Below the pieces are notes generated by a model that worked only from the letters and a program-made list of their open reading frames with translations, was not told the DNA's origin and did no database searches. Position numbers and translations under genes: made by a program. Shown piece after piece: positions 22,301 through 37,200 of a stretch of 64,000 nucleotides of DNA. Source of the DNA: Ricinus communis (lineage: Eukaryota > Streptophyta > Magnoliopsida > Malpighiales > Euphorbiaceae); assembly GCF_019578655.1 (NCBI RefSeq), contig NC_063257.1:26739939-26803938 (forward strand), in the 5' to 3' direction. How positions within the stretch are numbered: position 1 is the stretch's first letter; every line of letters begins with the position of its first letter.

Positions 22301-25300
22301 AAAATATGTATAGTTATGAATTTGAGAAAACAACCCCGTAAAAGTAGTGTAATTGCGAGTCTGAGAAAACAGCCTCGTAGAAGGGGTAAATTTTTTAATA
22401 TGAAAGAACAACCCTGTAATACAAGATATTTGTAAATCAGAGAAAATAACTCCATAATTTTGGTATATTTGTGAGAATGAGAAAATAATCCCTTAAATGG
22501 AATAATTTTATAATATCATAAATAACCGCGTCAAGGGGCTATATTTGTCAATATAAGAAAATAATCCCGTAAAACGTGTATATTTATCAATACAAAAAAA
22601 TAACCCCGCAAAACGTGTATATTTATGAATATGAGAAACAACCCCGTAAAAGTATTGTAATTGCTAGTCTGAGAAAACAGCCTCGTAGAAGAGGTAAATT
22701 TTTAATATGAGAAAAGAACCCCATAATACGGGGATATTTATCAATCGGAGAAACTAACCCCGTAATTTTGATATATTTGTGAGTATGAGAAAACAACCCC
22801 TTAAATAGGTTAATTTTGTAATATAACAGAACAACCAGGTAAAAAGGGTACATTTGTCGATATAAGAAAATAACTCATATATTTATGAATCTGAGAAGAC
22901 AACCCCGTAAAACTAGTGTAATTACGAGTCTTAAAAAACAGCCTCGTAGAACGGGTAAATTTTTTAATATGAGAAACAATCCATAATACGGGAATATTTA
23001 TCAATCAGAGAAAATAAGCCCATAATTTTGGTGTATTTGTGAGTAGGAGAAAATAACCCCTTAAATGGGTTAATTTTATAATATGAGAAAACAACCTCGT
23101 AAAAGGGGTATATCTGTCGATATAAGAAAATAACTCCGTAAAATGTGTATATTTATAAATTTGAGAAAACAACCTCGTAAAAGTAGTGTAATTATGAGTT
23201 TGAGAAAACAACATTGTAGAAGTGGTAAGTTTTTTAATATGAGAAAACAACTCCGTAAAAGGGGTATATTTATAAATATTAGAAAACAACGCCATAATAC
23301 GGAAATATTTATCAATTTGAGAAAATAATACTGTAATTTTGGTATATTTGTGAGTATGAGAGAACAACCCCTTGAATGGGTTAATTTTATAATATGAAAA
23401 ACAACCCCGTAAAAGGAGTATATTTGCTGACATAAGAAAGTAACCTCGTAAAATGTGTATATTCAAGAATTTGACAAAAACAACCCCATAATAGTGCTAA
23501 TAATTTAATATGAGAAAATGACTTCGTAAAAATGGTATATTTATTAATATAAGAAAATAATCCCGTCACACGTGTATATCTATGAATTTGAGAAAAATAA
23601 TCTCGTAAAGTAGTGTAATTGCGAGTGTGAGAAAACAGCCTCGTCGAACGGGTAAATTTTATAATATGAGAAAACAACGTTGTAATAGGGGTATATTTAT
23701 GAATATTAAAAAACAACCCCGTAATAACGGGATATTTAGCAATCGAAGAAAATAACCCCGTAATTTTGGTATATTTGTGAGTATGAGAAAACAACCCCTT
23801 GAATGGGTTAATTTTATAATATAAGAAAACAACTCTGTAAAATGGGTATATTTGTCAATATAAGAAAATAACCTCGTAAAATCTGTATATTTGTGAATTT
23901 GAGAAAACAACCCCATAAAAGTAGTGTAATTGCGAGTCTGAGAAAACAGCCTCGTAGAAGGGTTAAATTTTTTAATATGAAAAAACAACCCCGTAATACA
24001 GGATATTTGTAATTCAGAGAAAATAACTCCGTAATTTTGGTATATTTGTGAGTATGAGAAAATAACCCCTTAAATGGAGTAATTTTATAATATCATAAAT
24101 AACCCCGTAAAAGGGCTATATTTGTCAATATAAGAAAATAATCCCGTAAAACGTGTATATTTATCAATACAAGAAAATAACCCCGCAAAACGTGTATATT
24201 TATGAATATGAGAAACAACCCCGTAAAAGTAGTGTAGTTAAAAGTCTGAGAAAACAGCCTCGTAGAAGAGGTAAATTTTTAATATGAGAAAAGAACCCCA
24301 TAATACGGGGATATTTATCAATCGGAGAAACTAACCCCGTAATTTTGATATATTTGTGAGTATGAGAAAACAACCCCTTAAATAGGTTAATTTTATAATA
24401 TAACAGAACAACCACGTAAAAAGGGTACATTTGTCGATATAAGAAAATAACTCATATATTTATGAATCTGAGAAAATAACCCCGTAAAAGTAGTGTAATT
24501 ACGAGTCTTAAAAAACTGCCTCGTATAACGGGTAAATTTTTTAATATGAGAAACAATCCATAATACGGGAATATTTATCAATCAGAGAAAGTAAGCCCAT
24601 AATTTTGGTGTATTTGTGAGTAGGAGAAAATAACCCCTTAAATGGGTTAATTTTATAATATGAGAAAACAACCTCGTAAAAGGGGTATATCTGTCGATAT
24701 AAGAAAATAACTCCATAAAATGTGTATATTTATAAATTTGAGAAAACAACCTCGTAAAAGTAGTGTAATTACGAGTCTGAGAAAACAACGTTGTAGAAGT
24801 GGTAAGTTTTTTAATATGAGAAAACAACTCCATAAAAGGGGTATATTTATAAATATTAGAAAACAACGCCATAATACGGAAATATTTATCAATTTGAGAA
24901 AATAATACTGTAATTTTGGTATATTTGTGAGTATGAGAGAACAACCCCTTGAATGGGTTAATTTTATAATATGAAAAACAACCCCGTAAAAGGAGTATAT
25001 TTGTTGACATAAGAAAATAACCTTGTAAAATGTGTATATGCAAGAATTTGACAAAAACAACCCCATAATAGTGCTAATAATTTAATATGAGAAAATGACT
25101 TCGTAAAAATGGTATATTTATTAATATAAGAAAATAATCCCGTCACACGTGTATATCTATGAATTTGAGAAAAATAATCTCGTAAAGTAGTGTAATTGCG
25201 AGTGTGAGAAAACAGCCTCGTCGAACGGGTAAATTTTATAATATGAGAAAACAACGTTGTAATAGGGGTATATTTATGAATATTAGAAAACAACCCCGTA

Positions 25301-28300
25301 ATAACGGGATATTTAGCAATCGAAGAAAATAACCCCGTAATTTTGGTATATTTGTGAGTATGAGAAAACAACCCCTTGAATGGGTTAATTTTATAATATA
25401 AGAAAACAACTCTGTAAAATGGGTATATTTGTCAATATAAGAAAATAACCTCGTAAAATCTGTATATTTGTGAATTTGAGAAAACAACCCCATAAAAGTA
25501 GTGTAATTATGTAGTCCGAGAAAAGCGATACGTGAAGAATAAATTTTTAATATGAAAAAACAACCCCGTAATATAGGATATTTGTAAATCAGAGAAAATA
25601 ACTCCGTAATTTTGGTATATTTGTGAGGATGAGAAAATAACCCCTTAAATGGAGTAATTTTATAATATCATAAATAACCCTGTAAAAGGGCTATATTTAT
25701 CAATATAAGAAAATAATCCCGTAAAACGTGTATATTTATCAATTACAAGAAAATAACCCCGCAAAACGTGTATATTTATGAATATGAGAAACAACCCCGT
25801 AAAAGTAGTGTAATTGCAAGTCTGAGAAAACAGTCTCGTAGAAGAGGAAAATTTTTAATATAAGAAAAGAACCCAATAATACGGGGATATTTATCAATCG
25901 GAGAAACTAACCCCGTAATTTTGATATAGTTGTGAGTATGAGAAAATAACCCCGTAATTTTGGTATATTTGTGAGTATAAGAAAACAACTCCTTAAATGG
26001 GTTAATTTTATAATATTAGAAAACAACCCCGTAAAATGGGCATATTTGTCAACACAAGAAAATAACCTCGTAAAACGTGTATATTTATGAATTTAAGAAA
26101 ACAACCCCATAATAGTACTAATAATTTAATATGAGAAAATGACCCCATAAAAGTGGTATATTTATCAATATAAAGAAATAACCCCGTAAAGCATGTATAT
26201 TTATGAATTTGAGAAAACAATCCCTTAAAAGTAGAGTAATTGCGAGTCAAGAAAACAGCCTTGTAGAACGGTTAAATTTTTTAACATGAGAAAACAACCA
26301 CGTAAGAGGGGTATCTTTATAAATATTAGAAAATAACCCTGTAATAAGGGTATATTTTAGCAATCGGAGAAAATAACCTCGTAATTTTTGTATATTTATG
26401 AGTATGAGATAACAATCCCTTAAATGGATTAATTTTATAATATGAGAAAACAACCCGTAAATGGGGTATATTTGTCAATATAAGAAAATAACCTTGTAAA
26501 ATTGGTATATTTATCATTATAAGAAAATAATCCCGTAAAACGTGTATATTTATGAATATGAGAAAACAACCCCGTACAAATAGTGTAATTACGAGTCTGA
26601 GAAAACAGCTTCGTAGAATGGATAAATTTTTTAATATGAGAAAACAACCCCGTAGTACGGGGATATTTATCAATCAGAGAAAATAACCCCTTTATTTTGA
26701 TATATTTGTTAGTATGAGAAAACAACCCCTTAACTGGATTAATCTTATAATATGAGAAAACAACCCCGTAAATGGGGTATATTTGTCAATATGAGAAAAT
26801 AATCCCTTAAAAGTGGCATATTTATCAAAATAAGATAATAACCCCGTAAAACGTGTATATTTATGAATCTGTGAAAATAACCCTACAAAAGTAGTGTAAT
26901 TGCGAGTCTACGAAAACAGTCTCGTAGAAGGGGTAAATTTTTTAATATGAGGAAACAACCCCGTAATAGGGGGATATTTATCAATCGAAGAAAATAACCA
27001 CGTAATTTTAGTATATTGGTGAGTATGAGAAAACAACCCCTTAAATGGGTTAATTTTATAATAAGAGAAAACAACCCCGTAAAAAGATTATGTCTGTCCA
27101 TATAAGAAAATAATCCTGTAAAATATGTATATTTATAAATTTGAGAAAGCAACTCTAGAATAGTGCTAACAATTTAATATGAAAAAACGACAACGTAAAA
27201 GTGACATATTTCTCAATAAAAGAAAATAACCCCGTAACACTTGTACATTTATGCATATGAGAAAATAAACCCGTAAAAGTAGTGTAATTGCGAGTCTGAG
27301 AAAACAGCCTCGTAGAAGGGGTAAATTTTTTAATATGAGAAAACAATCTCGTAATACGGGTATATTTATCAATCAAAGAAAATAACCCCGTAATTTTGGT
27401 ATATTTCTGAGTATGAGAAAACAACCCCTTAAATGGGTTAATTTTTTAATATGAGAAAACAATCTTGTAAAAGGGGTATATTTGTCAATATAAGAAAATA
27501 ACCCCGTAAGAGCGGTATATTTATGAATATAAGAAAATAACCCGTAAAACATGTATATTTATGAATCTGAGAAAACAACACCGTAAAAGTTATGTAATTG
27601 CGAGTTTGAAAAAATAGCCTTGTAGAAGGGGTAAATTTTTTAATATGAGAAAACAACCGCGTAATACAGGGATATTTATCAATCGGAGAAAATAACCCCA
27701 TAATTTTGGTATATTTGTGATTATGAGAAAACAACCCCTTAAATTGGTTAATTTTATAGTATGAGAAAATAATCCAATAAAAGAGGTATATTTGTCAATA
27801 TAAGAAAATAACGCCGTAAAACTTGTATATTTATGAATTTGAGAAAACAGCCCTAGAATAGTGCTAATAAATTAATATGAGAAAACGACCTCGTAAAAGT
27901 GATCTATTTCTCAATATAGAAAAATAACCCCGTAAAACATGTATATTTATGGATATGAAAAAATAACTCCATAAAAGTAATGTAATTGCGGGTCTTAGAT
28001 AATAGCCTCGTAGAACATGTAAATTTTTTAATATGACAAAACAACCCCATAAGAAGGGTATATTTATAAATATTAGAAAACAACCCCGTAATACGGGAAT
28101 ATTAATCAATCGGAGAAAATAACCCTGTAATTTTGGTATATTTTTTGAGTATGAGAGAACAACCCCTTAAATATGTTAACTTTATAATATGAGAAAACAA
28201 TCCCGTAAAAGGGGTATATTTATAAATATAAGAAAATAACTCTATAAAATGTCTATATTTATTAATCTTAGAAAACAAAATCGTAAAAATAGTGTAATTG

Positions 28301-28605
28301 CGAGTCTGAGAATACAACCCGGTAAAAGTGGTATATTTATCAATATAAGAAAATAACCCAGTAAAACTTATATATTTATGAATCTGAGAAAATAACCCTG
28401 TATAACGTATATATTTATAAATTTGAGAAAATAACCCCATAATAGTACTAATAATTTAAAATAAAAAAATAACTCTATAAAAGTGGTATATTTATCAATA
28501 TAAGAAAATAACCTCGTAAAACGTGTATATTTATGAGTCTGAGAAAATAACCCCGTAAAAGTAATCTAATTGCGAGTCTGAGAAAATAGCCTCGTAGAAG
28601 GGGTA
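19398..28605. repeat. Satellite array, segment 2 (39-bp subunits in a ten-subunit higher-order unit)
   Basis: Subunits of mainly 39 bp recur in a fixed order, identifiable by their spacers: AAAAGGGGTATATTTGTC; AAAACGTGTATATTTATG; ATAATAGTGCTAATAATT; AAAAGTGGTATATTTATC; AAAACGTGTATATTTATG again; AAAAGTAGTGTAATTGCG; GAAGGGGTAAATTTTTT; ATACGGGGATATTTATC; ATTTTGGTATATTTGTG; then CTTAAATGGGTTAATTTT. This gives a higher-order unit of about 390 bp. Spacings of the last subunit, for example 20162 to 20549 to 20969 to 21288 (387, 420, 319), show gain and loss of subunits. Because 39 is divisible by 3, many open frames with 13-residue repeats appear on the minus strand; I do not call them genes. Confidence 0.92.
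22200..25960. repeat. 1,577-bp tandem super-repeat within the satellite (about 2.4 copies)
   Basis: Diagnostic variants repeat at fixed offsets. AACCCCGCAAAACG starts at 22602, 24179 and 25755 (offsets 1,577 and 1,576). Open frames at 22623, 23005, 23143 and 23387 recur at 24200, 24582, 24720 and 24964, all 1,577 bp on. The copies differ at only a few percent of positions, far less than neighbouring higher-order units differ. The unit is about 40 subunits long. Edges are approximate. Confidence 0.85.
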
Positions 28606-31254
28606 TGTAATATCTGGAATTTTTATATTTAATAATAATTATATTAATAATGAGTTTTTATTTAAATTAATTTTATTTTATCTTTATTTGGTCTAGTTGG
28701 AATGATTTAAATGCAAAGTTTGAATTTTAGTATTAGACGAATAAATGAGTTATTGTTCTATACCCAATTAGTTTGAAATTTTAAGATATTAACCAAGTAA
28801 ATTATTTGAAAAGGTAAATTATATTTTTGGTTATTCTAACTTTTCCCCAATGTATATGTAATATATATAAATAAAATTATATATTGAAAAATTATGGTAA
28901 AAATTGTAAATGATGTTTTTATAAAAGAATTTTGGAGAAATTGGTATGTTAATTAACTAGTGATATTAAATTATAACTTGGAAATAATTAGTAAATTGAT
29001 TATTTAATTTAATTGTGTGTAGGACTTAATTGGAGAATTATTTTGGAATAAGGATTAAAAGTATAATTTCATTAATATGGGGTTTTAATGGAAATTTGTA
29101 TGTTTAGTATTTTTGTAATTAAATGTGTCGCCAAGGGTATTTTTGTAATTGTGTATTTTTCAATAATTCTAATTTGGCCCAAATTAATTAGTTAGGGACT
29201 TAATTGAAAGGCTAAAGGAAAGTTTAGAGGTTAAATTGAAATTCTGCAGGATGAAATTGTAAGTAACTAAAAAAGTTGAAGGACCAAATTGTAGTAAGGA
29301 AAAGTTCAAGGGTCAAATGTCGATATTGAAAGGAAAGGAATCGGGCAAGAAGAGAAAGGAAGAGAGAGATGTCGGGAGAGAAGATGGCGGAAGAAGAAGA
29401 GAAATTGCTTGACGTCGGGAGGCTCGGGGCAGCAGTGGCGAAAGCCCAGGCTGCATGTCGGCGGCCAGCGTGACGACAGTGGCTCAGGCGGTGAGGTGGT
29501 GAGCCCGCAAGGAAGGCAGCGGCTTCCGAAAGCCATTCCGGCCGTTTTCGGCGGCCTTTTCAGCCGATCTCGGTGGCGATCGACTCCTCTCGGCGAGGGC
29601 TCTCTTTTGGCAGCAGCGGCGACGCCTGGGGTGGCCGAAGTTACAAGATCCGATAAAGTGAAATTTGGGGTGGTAGCAGGCGTTTTTCATGGACGATAGG
29701 AGGACGTATCCCGACTCTCCTCAACTCAAGCTTCGCAATGGCACCGGTTTCATGGCAATCAGACTCTGTTTGCAAATCGACGGCCGAGAACGTCCGCAAA
29801 TCTCTTCGGATGATCGGGGGTCGGATCGGAAAATTGGAAGCAGGGATCGCAGTCACCGCGTCGTTTCTAGTCCGATGGTGTGGTCTGATCGTCAATCGGA
29901 CTCCGGCGGCCAAAGGCGAGTCGACCGAGCGTCTCAGTAATTTTCTCTGGCCCGTAATTTTGGAAATTCTTTGATTTAATTTGTGAGTCAAAAATAATTG
30001 TCCGTCAGTTTGCCTGCCTCGTGTTTTGTGCTGTGTAGCGGAGTCGGGAAAATAGTGAAGTCTGGGGACCCGACTCCCGTTGTTTGGATTGTTGGATTTT
30101 TGAAGTGTTTTTCTGGCAGGTCCTAGACCCATTTTATGGGGGTAAATGTGCATGTTGTAGGGGAGGTTCTGCCGAATTTTCGGTAGAATTCTCCCGAGTC
30201 GAGATTCTTAGACAGTCAGTCCTAGGAATCTAGACCTAGGGTCAATTGTCAATTGTTCAGCATAATTGATAAATTATTTTCCGTAATTGATAAATATTAT
30301 TATTTTTCCACACGAATTGCACGTTGCTTTACCCTAAATTTTTAATCTTTATTTCGATATGTGTTGAATGATTTCATTAGACAATGATATTTATTAAATA
30401 TGATGATTGCGATTTGGGAAATGTGGCTTTCGTAGAACATGCCACCTGATGGGTTACATCAGGACCGCGTGCGCACCGGTAATGATCATGGACAGGTAAT
30501 AAGATTATTATGAGTTTTGCCCTGGTCGAGCATGGCTCTCTGGGCTGATTTGAGTAAATTGCCAGAGGTAAGGTCCCTGGTCGAGCAATGCTCTCTAGGC
30601 GCCGGCTTGGTTGGAAATCAAGTGTTCAGGCTGGAGGTAAGGACCCTGGTCGAGCTTTGCTCTCTGGGCGCCAGACCTGTTGGATTAAGAGAGCCGAGAG
30701 GCTACTAGAATTTGGGGTTAGGGTTCTACTGAGCCACTCGTCCCGTAAAAGTAAAAATATTTTTTTTTTATTTTTTTATTATGGTATGATTATATTATGA
30801 TTTGTATTTATGTTCAGAGTTTGATATACTGATTCGAATAATTAATATTTTTTGTGAAGACTGCAATAGTCTCTAGATTTTTTGATTTTAACTCACTCGA
30901 GGCCCAGCGTTTAATTTACTGATTATTGGTATTAGTCTTTACGACTCTTGATATGACTCTTAATCCTCGGTGGTGTATTCGATTTGGTATGTTAATTTGT
31001 AAAATCTTAGATTCTCCGCAGTAGTAATAGTATATGTATCAGTTGCAAATTTTATGAGTTTTGGGTCTCGTCAAATTCTTCTGGCAGACCGAATTAGTTA
31101 TGTAAAATCTAATTGTTAAGATAATTGTGGCATCAGAAAAATGAGATTGAGATTTCTTTAAGTCAGTGAGTATCAGGCTTACTACGGGATTCGGTGGCCT
31201 TACGCCTACCCATTTCCTAGTGCCGTTCACGGGCCCACAGATGGGGTCGTGACA
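28606..31254 (+). mobile_element. Solo LTR F3 (family F) with target duplication GGGTA
   Basis: Edges are TGTAATATCTG...GGTCGTGACA (2,649 bp), flanked by GGGTA at 28601-28605 and 31255-31259, both part of the satellite word GAAGGGGTAAATTTTTT. It is shorter than F2, mainly through a deletion after about 30290 that removes the segment around GCATTCGGCTCGCTCAAGC (18097 in F2). The start is decayed (ATATCTGG versus ACACCCG). The GC-rich core (29340-29940) and the minisatellite (30520-30690) are kept. No internal region follows. Confidence 0.93.
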
Positions 31255-34200
31255 GGGTAGACTTTTTAATATGATAAAACAACCCCATAATTCAAGGATA
31301 TCTATCAATCGGAGAAAATAACCCCATAATTTTGGTGTATTTGTTAGTATGAGAAAACAACCCCTTGAATGGGTTAGTTTTATAAACAATCCCGTAAAAG
31401 TGGTATATTTGTCGATATAAGAAAATAACCCAGTAAAACTTATATATTAATGATCTTAGAAAACAACCAAGTAAAAGTAATGTAATTGCGAGTCTGAGAA
31501 AACAGCATCGTAGAAGGGGTAAATTTTAAATATTAGAAAACAAACCATAAGAGGGGTATATTTATAAATATTAGAAAACAACCCCATAATATGAGGATAT
31601 TTATTAATCGGAAAAAATAACCCCGTAATTTTGGTGTATTTATGAGTATGAGAAAACAACCCCTTAAATGGATTAATTTTATAATATGAGAAAATAATCC
31701 AGTAAAAAGGGTATATTTGTCAATATAAGAAAATAACTCTGTAAAATATCTATATTTATAAATCTTAGAAAACAAACCCGTAAAAATAGTGTAATTGCGA
31801 GTCTGAGAAAACAACCTCGTAGAAAAGGTAAATTTTAAATATGAGAAAACAATCCCAAAATACAGGAATATTTCTCAATCGGAGAAAATAATCCCATAAT
31901 TTTGGTGTATTTTGTGAGTCTGAGAAAACTACCCCTTAAACGGGTTAATTTTATAATATGAGAACAATCCCATAAAAGGGGTAGATTTGACGTTATAAGA
32001 AATAACCCCGCAAAAGTAGTGTAATTGAGAGTCTCAGAAAACAGCCTCGTAAAAAGGTTAAATTTTTTAATATGAGAAAACAATCCCGTAAGAGGGGTAT
32101 ATTTATAAATATTAGAAAATAACCCCGTAAAAGTAATGTAATTGCGAGTCTGGAAAAACAGCCTCGTAAAAGGGGTAAATCTTTTAATATGAGAAAATAA
32201 TCCCGTAAGACGGTACATTTATAAATATTAGAAAACAACCGCGTAATACGGTCATATTTATCAATCGGAGAAAATAACCCTGTAATTTTGGTATATTTGT
32301 CAGTATGAGAAGACAACCCCTTAAATGTGTTAATTTTATAATATGAGAAAACAACCTTGTAAAAGTAGTATATTTGTGGATATAAGAAAATAACCTCGTA
32401 AAATGTGTATATTTATGAATTTAAGAAAACAACCACATAGTATTGCTAATAATTTAATATGAGAAAACAACCCCGTAAAAGTGGTATATTTATCAATATA
32501 AAAAAACAACCCCGTAAACGTGCATATTTATGAATCTGAGAAAATAACCCCGTAAAAGTAGTGTAATTGCGAGTCTGAAAAAACAGCCTTGTTGAAGTTG
32601 TAAATTTTTTAATATGAGAAAACAACCCTATAATACGAGGATATTTATCAATCGGAGAAAATAACCTCATAATTTTGGTATATTTGTGAGTATGAAAGAA
32701 CAACCTCTTAAATGGCTTAATTTTATAATATGAGAAAACAGTTCGGTAAAAGGGATATATTTATCAATATAAGAAAATAACTACGTAAAGCATGTATATT
32801 TATGAATTTGAGAAAACAACCCCAGAATAGTGCTAATAATTAATAATTCAGTATGGAAAAACAACCGCGTAAAAGTAGTATATTTATCAATATAAAAAAA
32901 TAATTCCGTAAAATGTGTATATTTATGTATCTCAGAAAACAACTCCGTAAAAGTAGTGTAATTACAAGTCTGAGGAAACAGCCTTGTAGAAAGGATAAAT
33001 TTTTTAATATGAGAAGACTATCCCGTGATACGTGGATATTTATCAATCGGAGAAAATAACCCCGTAATTTTGTTATATTTGTGAGTACGAGAAAACAACC
33101 CCTTAAATGTGTTAATTTTCTAATTTGAGAAAACAACCCCATAAAATCGGTATATTTATCGATATAAAAATATAACACCGTAAAATATGTATATTTATGA
33201 ATTTGAGAAAACAACTCCACAATAGTGCTAATAATTTAATATGAGAAAACGATCCCGTAAAAGTGGTTATTCATCAATATCACAAAATAACCCCGTAAAA
33301 CTTGTATATTATGAATCTAAGAAAATAACCCTGTAAAAGTAGTATAAATGCAAGTCTCAGGAAATAGCCTCATAGGGGGTAAATTTTTTAATATGAGAAA
33401 ACAACCCCCTAATATGATGATATTTATCAATTGGAAAAAATAACCCCATAATTTTGGTATAGTTGTGAGTATGAGAGAATAACCTCTTAAATGGGTTAAT
33501 TTTTTAATTTGAGAAAACAATCCCGTAAAAGGGGTATGTTTGTCGACATAAGAAAATAACCCCGTAAAAGGTGTATATTTATGAATTTCAGAAAACAACC
33601 CCATAATAGTACTAATAATTTAATATGAGAAAACGACCCCGTAAAAGTGGTATATTTATAAATATAAAAAGATAACCCGTAAAACCTGTATATTTATGAA
33701 TCTGAGAAAACAACCCCGTAAAAGTAGTGTAATTGCGAGTCTTAGAAAACTGCCTCGTAGAAGGGGTAAATTTATAAATATGAGAAAACGAACACGTAAT
33801 ACGGGTATATTTATCAATCGGAGAAAGTAAATCCGTAATTTTGGTATATTTTTTAGTATTAGAAAATAACCACTTAAATGGGTTAATTTTATAATATGAG
33901 AAAACAACCTCGTAAAAATAGTATATTTATCAATATAAGAGAATAATCTCGTAAAACTTGTATATTTGTGAATTTGAATAAAGAACCCCATAATAGTGCT
34001 AATAATTTAATATGAGAAAACATTCCCATAAAAGTAGTATATTTATCAATACAAGAAAATAACCATGCAAAGCGTGTATATTTATGAATCTGAGAAAACA
34101 ACCCCGTAAAAGTAGTGTAGTTGCGAGTCTAAGAAAACATCCTCGTAGAACAGGTAAATTTTTTAATATGAGAAAACAACCCCGTAAGAGGGGTATATTT

Positions 34201-37200
34201 ATAAATATTAGAAAACAATCCTATATCCAGGATATTTATATCAGAGAAAATAATAAATTTATATAGTTGACATAGTAGTGGAATTTGGTCTAGAAAACAA
34301 CCTCGTAGAAGATAGATTTTAATATGCAGAAGAACCGTGTCTGTGGATATTTATCAATTGGCGAAAATAACCCCGTAATTTTAGTATATCTACAGAGTAT
34401 GAAACAATCCCTTAAATGGGTTAATTTTATAATATAAGAAAACAATCTCTTAAATGGGTTAATTTTATAATATAAGAAAACAATCCTGTAAAAGGGATAT
34501 ATTTATCAATCGTGAAAAATAACCCCGTAATTTTAGTATATTTGTAGAGTATTGAAAACAATCACATAAAATGGGTTAATTTTATAATATAAAAAATAAC
34601 CCCGTAAAAAGGGGTATATTTATCAATCGGAGAAAATAACCCCATAAAAGGGTATATTTATCAATCGGAGAAAATAACCACTGTAATTTATATGGTAGTA
34701 GAAAACAACCTCTTAAATGGGTTAATTTTATAATATGAGAAAACACTCCCTTAAAAGGGGTATATTTCCCGATACAAGAAAATAACTCCGTAAAACGTGT
34801 ATATTTATGAATTTGAGAAAAAAAACCCCATTATAGTGCTAATAATTTAATATGAGAAAACGACTCCATAAAGTAGTATATTTATCAATATAAGAAAATA
34901 ACCCCATAAAATATCTATATTTATGAATTTGAGAAAACAACCCCGTAAAAGTCGTACAATAGGTAAATTTTTTCATATGAGAAAACAACCCCGAAAGAGG
35001 GGCATATTTATAAGGATTAGAAAACAATCCCGTAATAAGGGAATATCTAGCAATCGAAGAAATTAACCCCGTAATTTTGGTATAGTTGTGAGTATGAGAC
35101 AACAACCCCTTAAATGAGTTAATTTTATAATATCAGAAAACAATCCCGTAAAAAGGGTATATTTATCAATCAGAGAAAATAACCCTGTAAAAGTGGTATA
35201 GTTATCAATATAAGAAAATAACTCTGTAAAGCGTGTATATTTATGAATATGAGAAAGCAACCCCGTAAAAATAATGTAATTGCGAGTCTGAGAAACAGCC
35301 TTGTAGAAGGAGTAAATTTTTTAATGTAAACAAACAACCCCACAATAAGGGATATTTATCAATCGCAGAAAATAACCCCGTAATTTTTGTATATTTATGA
35401 GTATGAGAAAGCAACCCCTGAAATGGGTTAATTTTATAATATGAGAAAACAACCCCGTAAAAGGAGAATATTTGTCAATATAAGAAAATAACCCTGTAAA
35501 TGTGGTATATTAATCAATATAAGAAAATAACCTCGTAAAATGTGTATATTTATAAATATGAAAAAATAACCTCGTAAAATGTGTATATTTATAAATATGA
35601 GAAAGTAATCCCGTAAAAGTAGTGTAATTGCGATTTTGAGAAAACAGCCTCGTAGAAGGGGTAAATTTTTTAATAAAAAAAATAACCCTGTAAAAGTGGT
35701 ATATTTGTCAATAGGAGAAAATAACCCTGTAAAACGTGTATATTTATGAATTTGAGAAACAACTCCGTAAAAGTAGTGTAATTGCGAGTCTGAGAAAACA
35801 ACCTCGTAGAAGTAGTAAATTTTTTAATATGGAAAAACAACCCTGTAAGTGGGGTATATTTATAAATATTTAAGAACAACCCCGTAATATGGTGATATTA
35901 ATCAATCGGAGAAGATAACCCCGTAATTTTTGTATATTTGTGAATATGAGAAAACAACCACTTAAATGGGTTAATTTTATAATTTGAAAACAACCAAGTA
36001 AAAGGGTATATTGTCAATATAAGATAATAACCTCGTAAAACATGTATATTTATGAATTTGAAAAAAAAACACCATAATAGTGCTAATAATTTAGCATGAG
36101 AAAGTGACCCTGTAAAAGTTGTATATTAATCAATATAAGAAAATAATCCTGTAAAATGTATATGTTTATGAATCAAGAAAAAATAACCCGTTAATTTAGT
36201 GTAATTGCAGTGCGGAAAGCGACCTAAGTAGAGAAATTTTTAATATGAGAAAACAACCCCATAAAGCGGGGATATTTATCAATCCCGGAGAAAATAACTC
36301 GTAATTTTAGTATATTTGTAATTATGAGAAAACAAATTTGTTTAAATGGGTTAATTTTATAATATGAAAAGCAACCCCGTAAAAAGGTATATTTGCCTAT
36401 ATAAAGAAAATAACCCACGTAAAGAAAAGTATATATTTATGAATTTGAGAAAACAATCCCATAATAGTGCTAATAATTTAATATAAGAAAATGGCATCGT
36501 AACAGTGGTATATTTATCAATATAAGAAAATAACCCCGTAAAAGGGGTATATTTATGAATCTGAGAGAACAACCCCGTAAAGTTAGTATAATTGCAGTGC
36601 AGGAAAGCGACCTCGTAGAATGGGTAAATTTATAATATGAGAAAATAACCACATGATACGGGGATATTTATCAATCGGAGAAATAACCCTGCAATTTTGG
36701 TGTATTTGTGAGCATGAGAAAACAACCCCTTAAATGGGATAATTTAATAATATGAGAAAACAACCCCGTAAAAGGAGTATATTTGTCGATATAAGAAAAT
36801 AACCCCGTAAAACCTGTATATTTATGAATTTGATAAAACAACCCCATAATACTGCTAACAATCTATTAAAAGAGGCATATTTGTCGATATAAATAAATAA
36901 CCCCATAAAACTTGTATATTTATGAATCTGAGAAAATAATCCCGTAATACAGGGATATTTATCAATCAGAGAAAATAACCCCCTAGCTTTGATATATTGA
37001 TGAGTATGAGAAAACAACCCCTTAAATAGGTTAATTTTATAATATGAGAAAATAACACCGTAAAAGGAGAATATTTGTCAATATAAGAAAATAATACCGT
37101 AAATATGGTATATTTATCAATATAAGAAAATAACCCCGTGTAATGTGCATATTTATGAATATGAGAAAGTAACCCAGTAAAAGTAGTGTAATTGCGAGTC

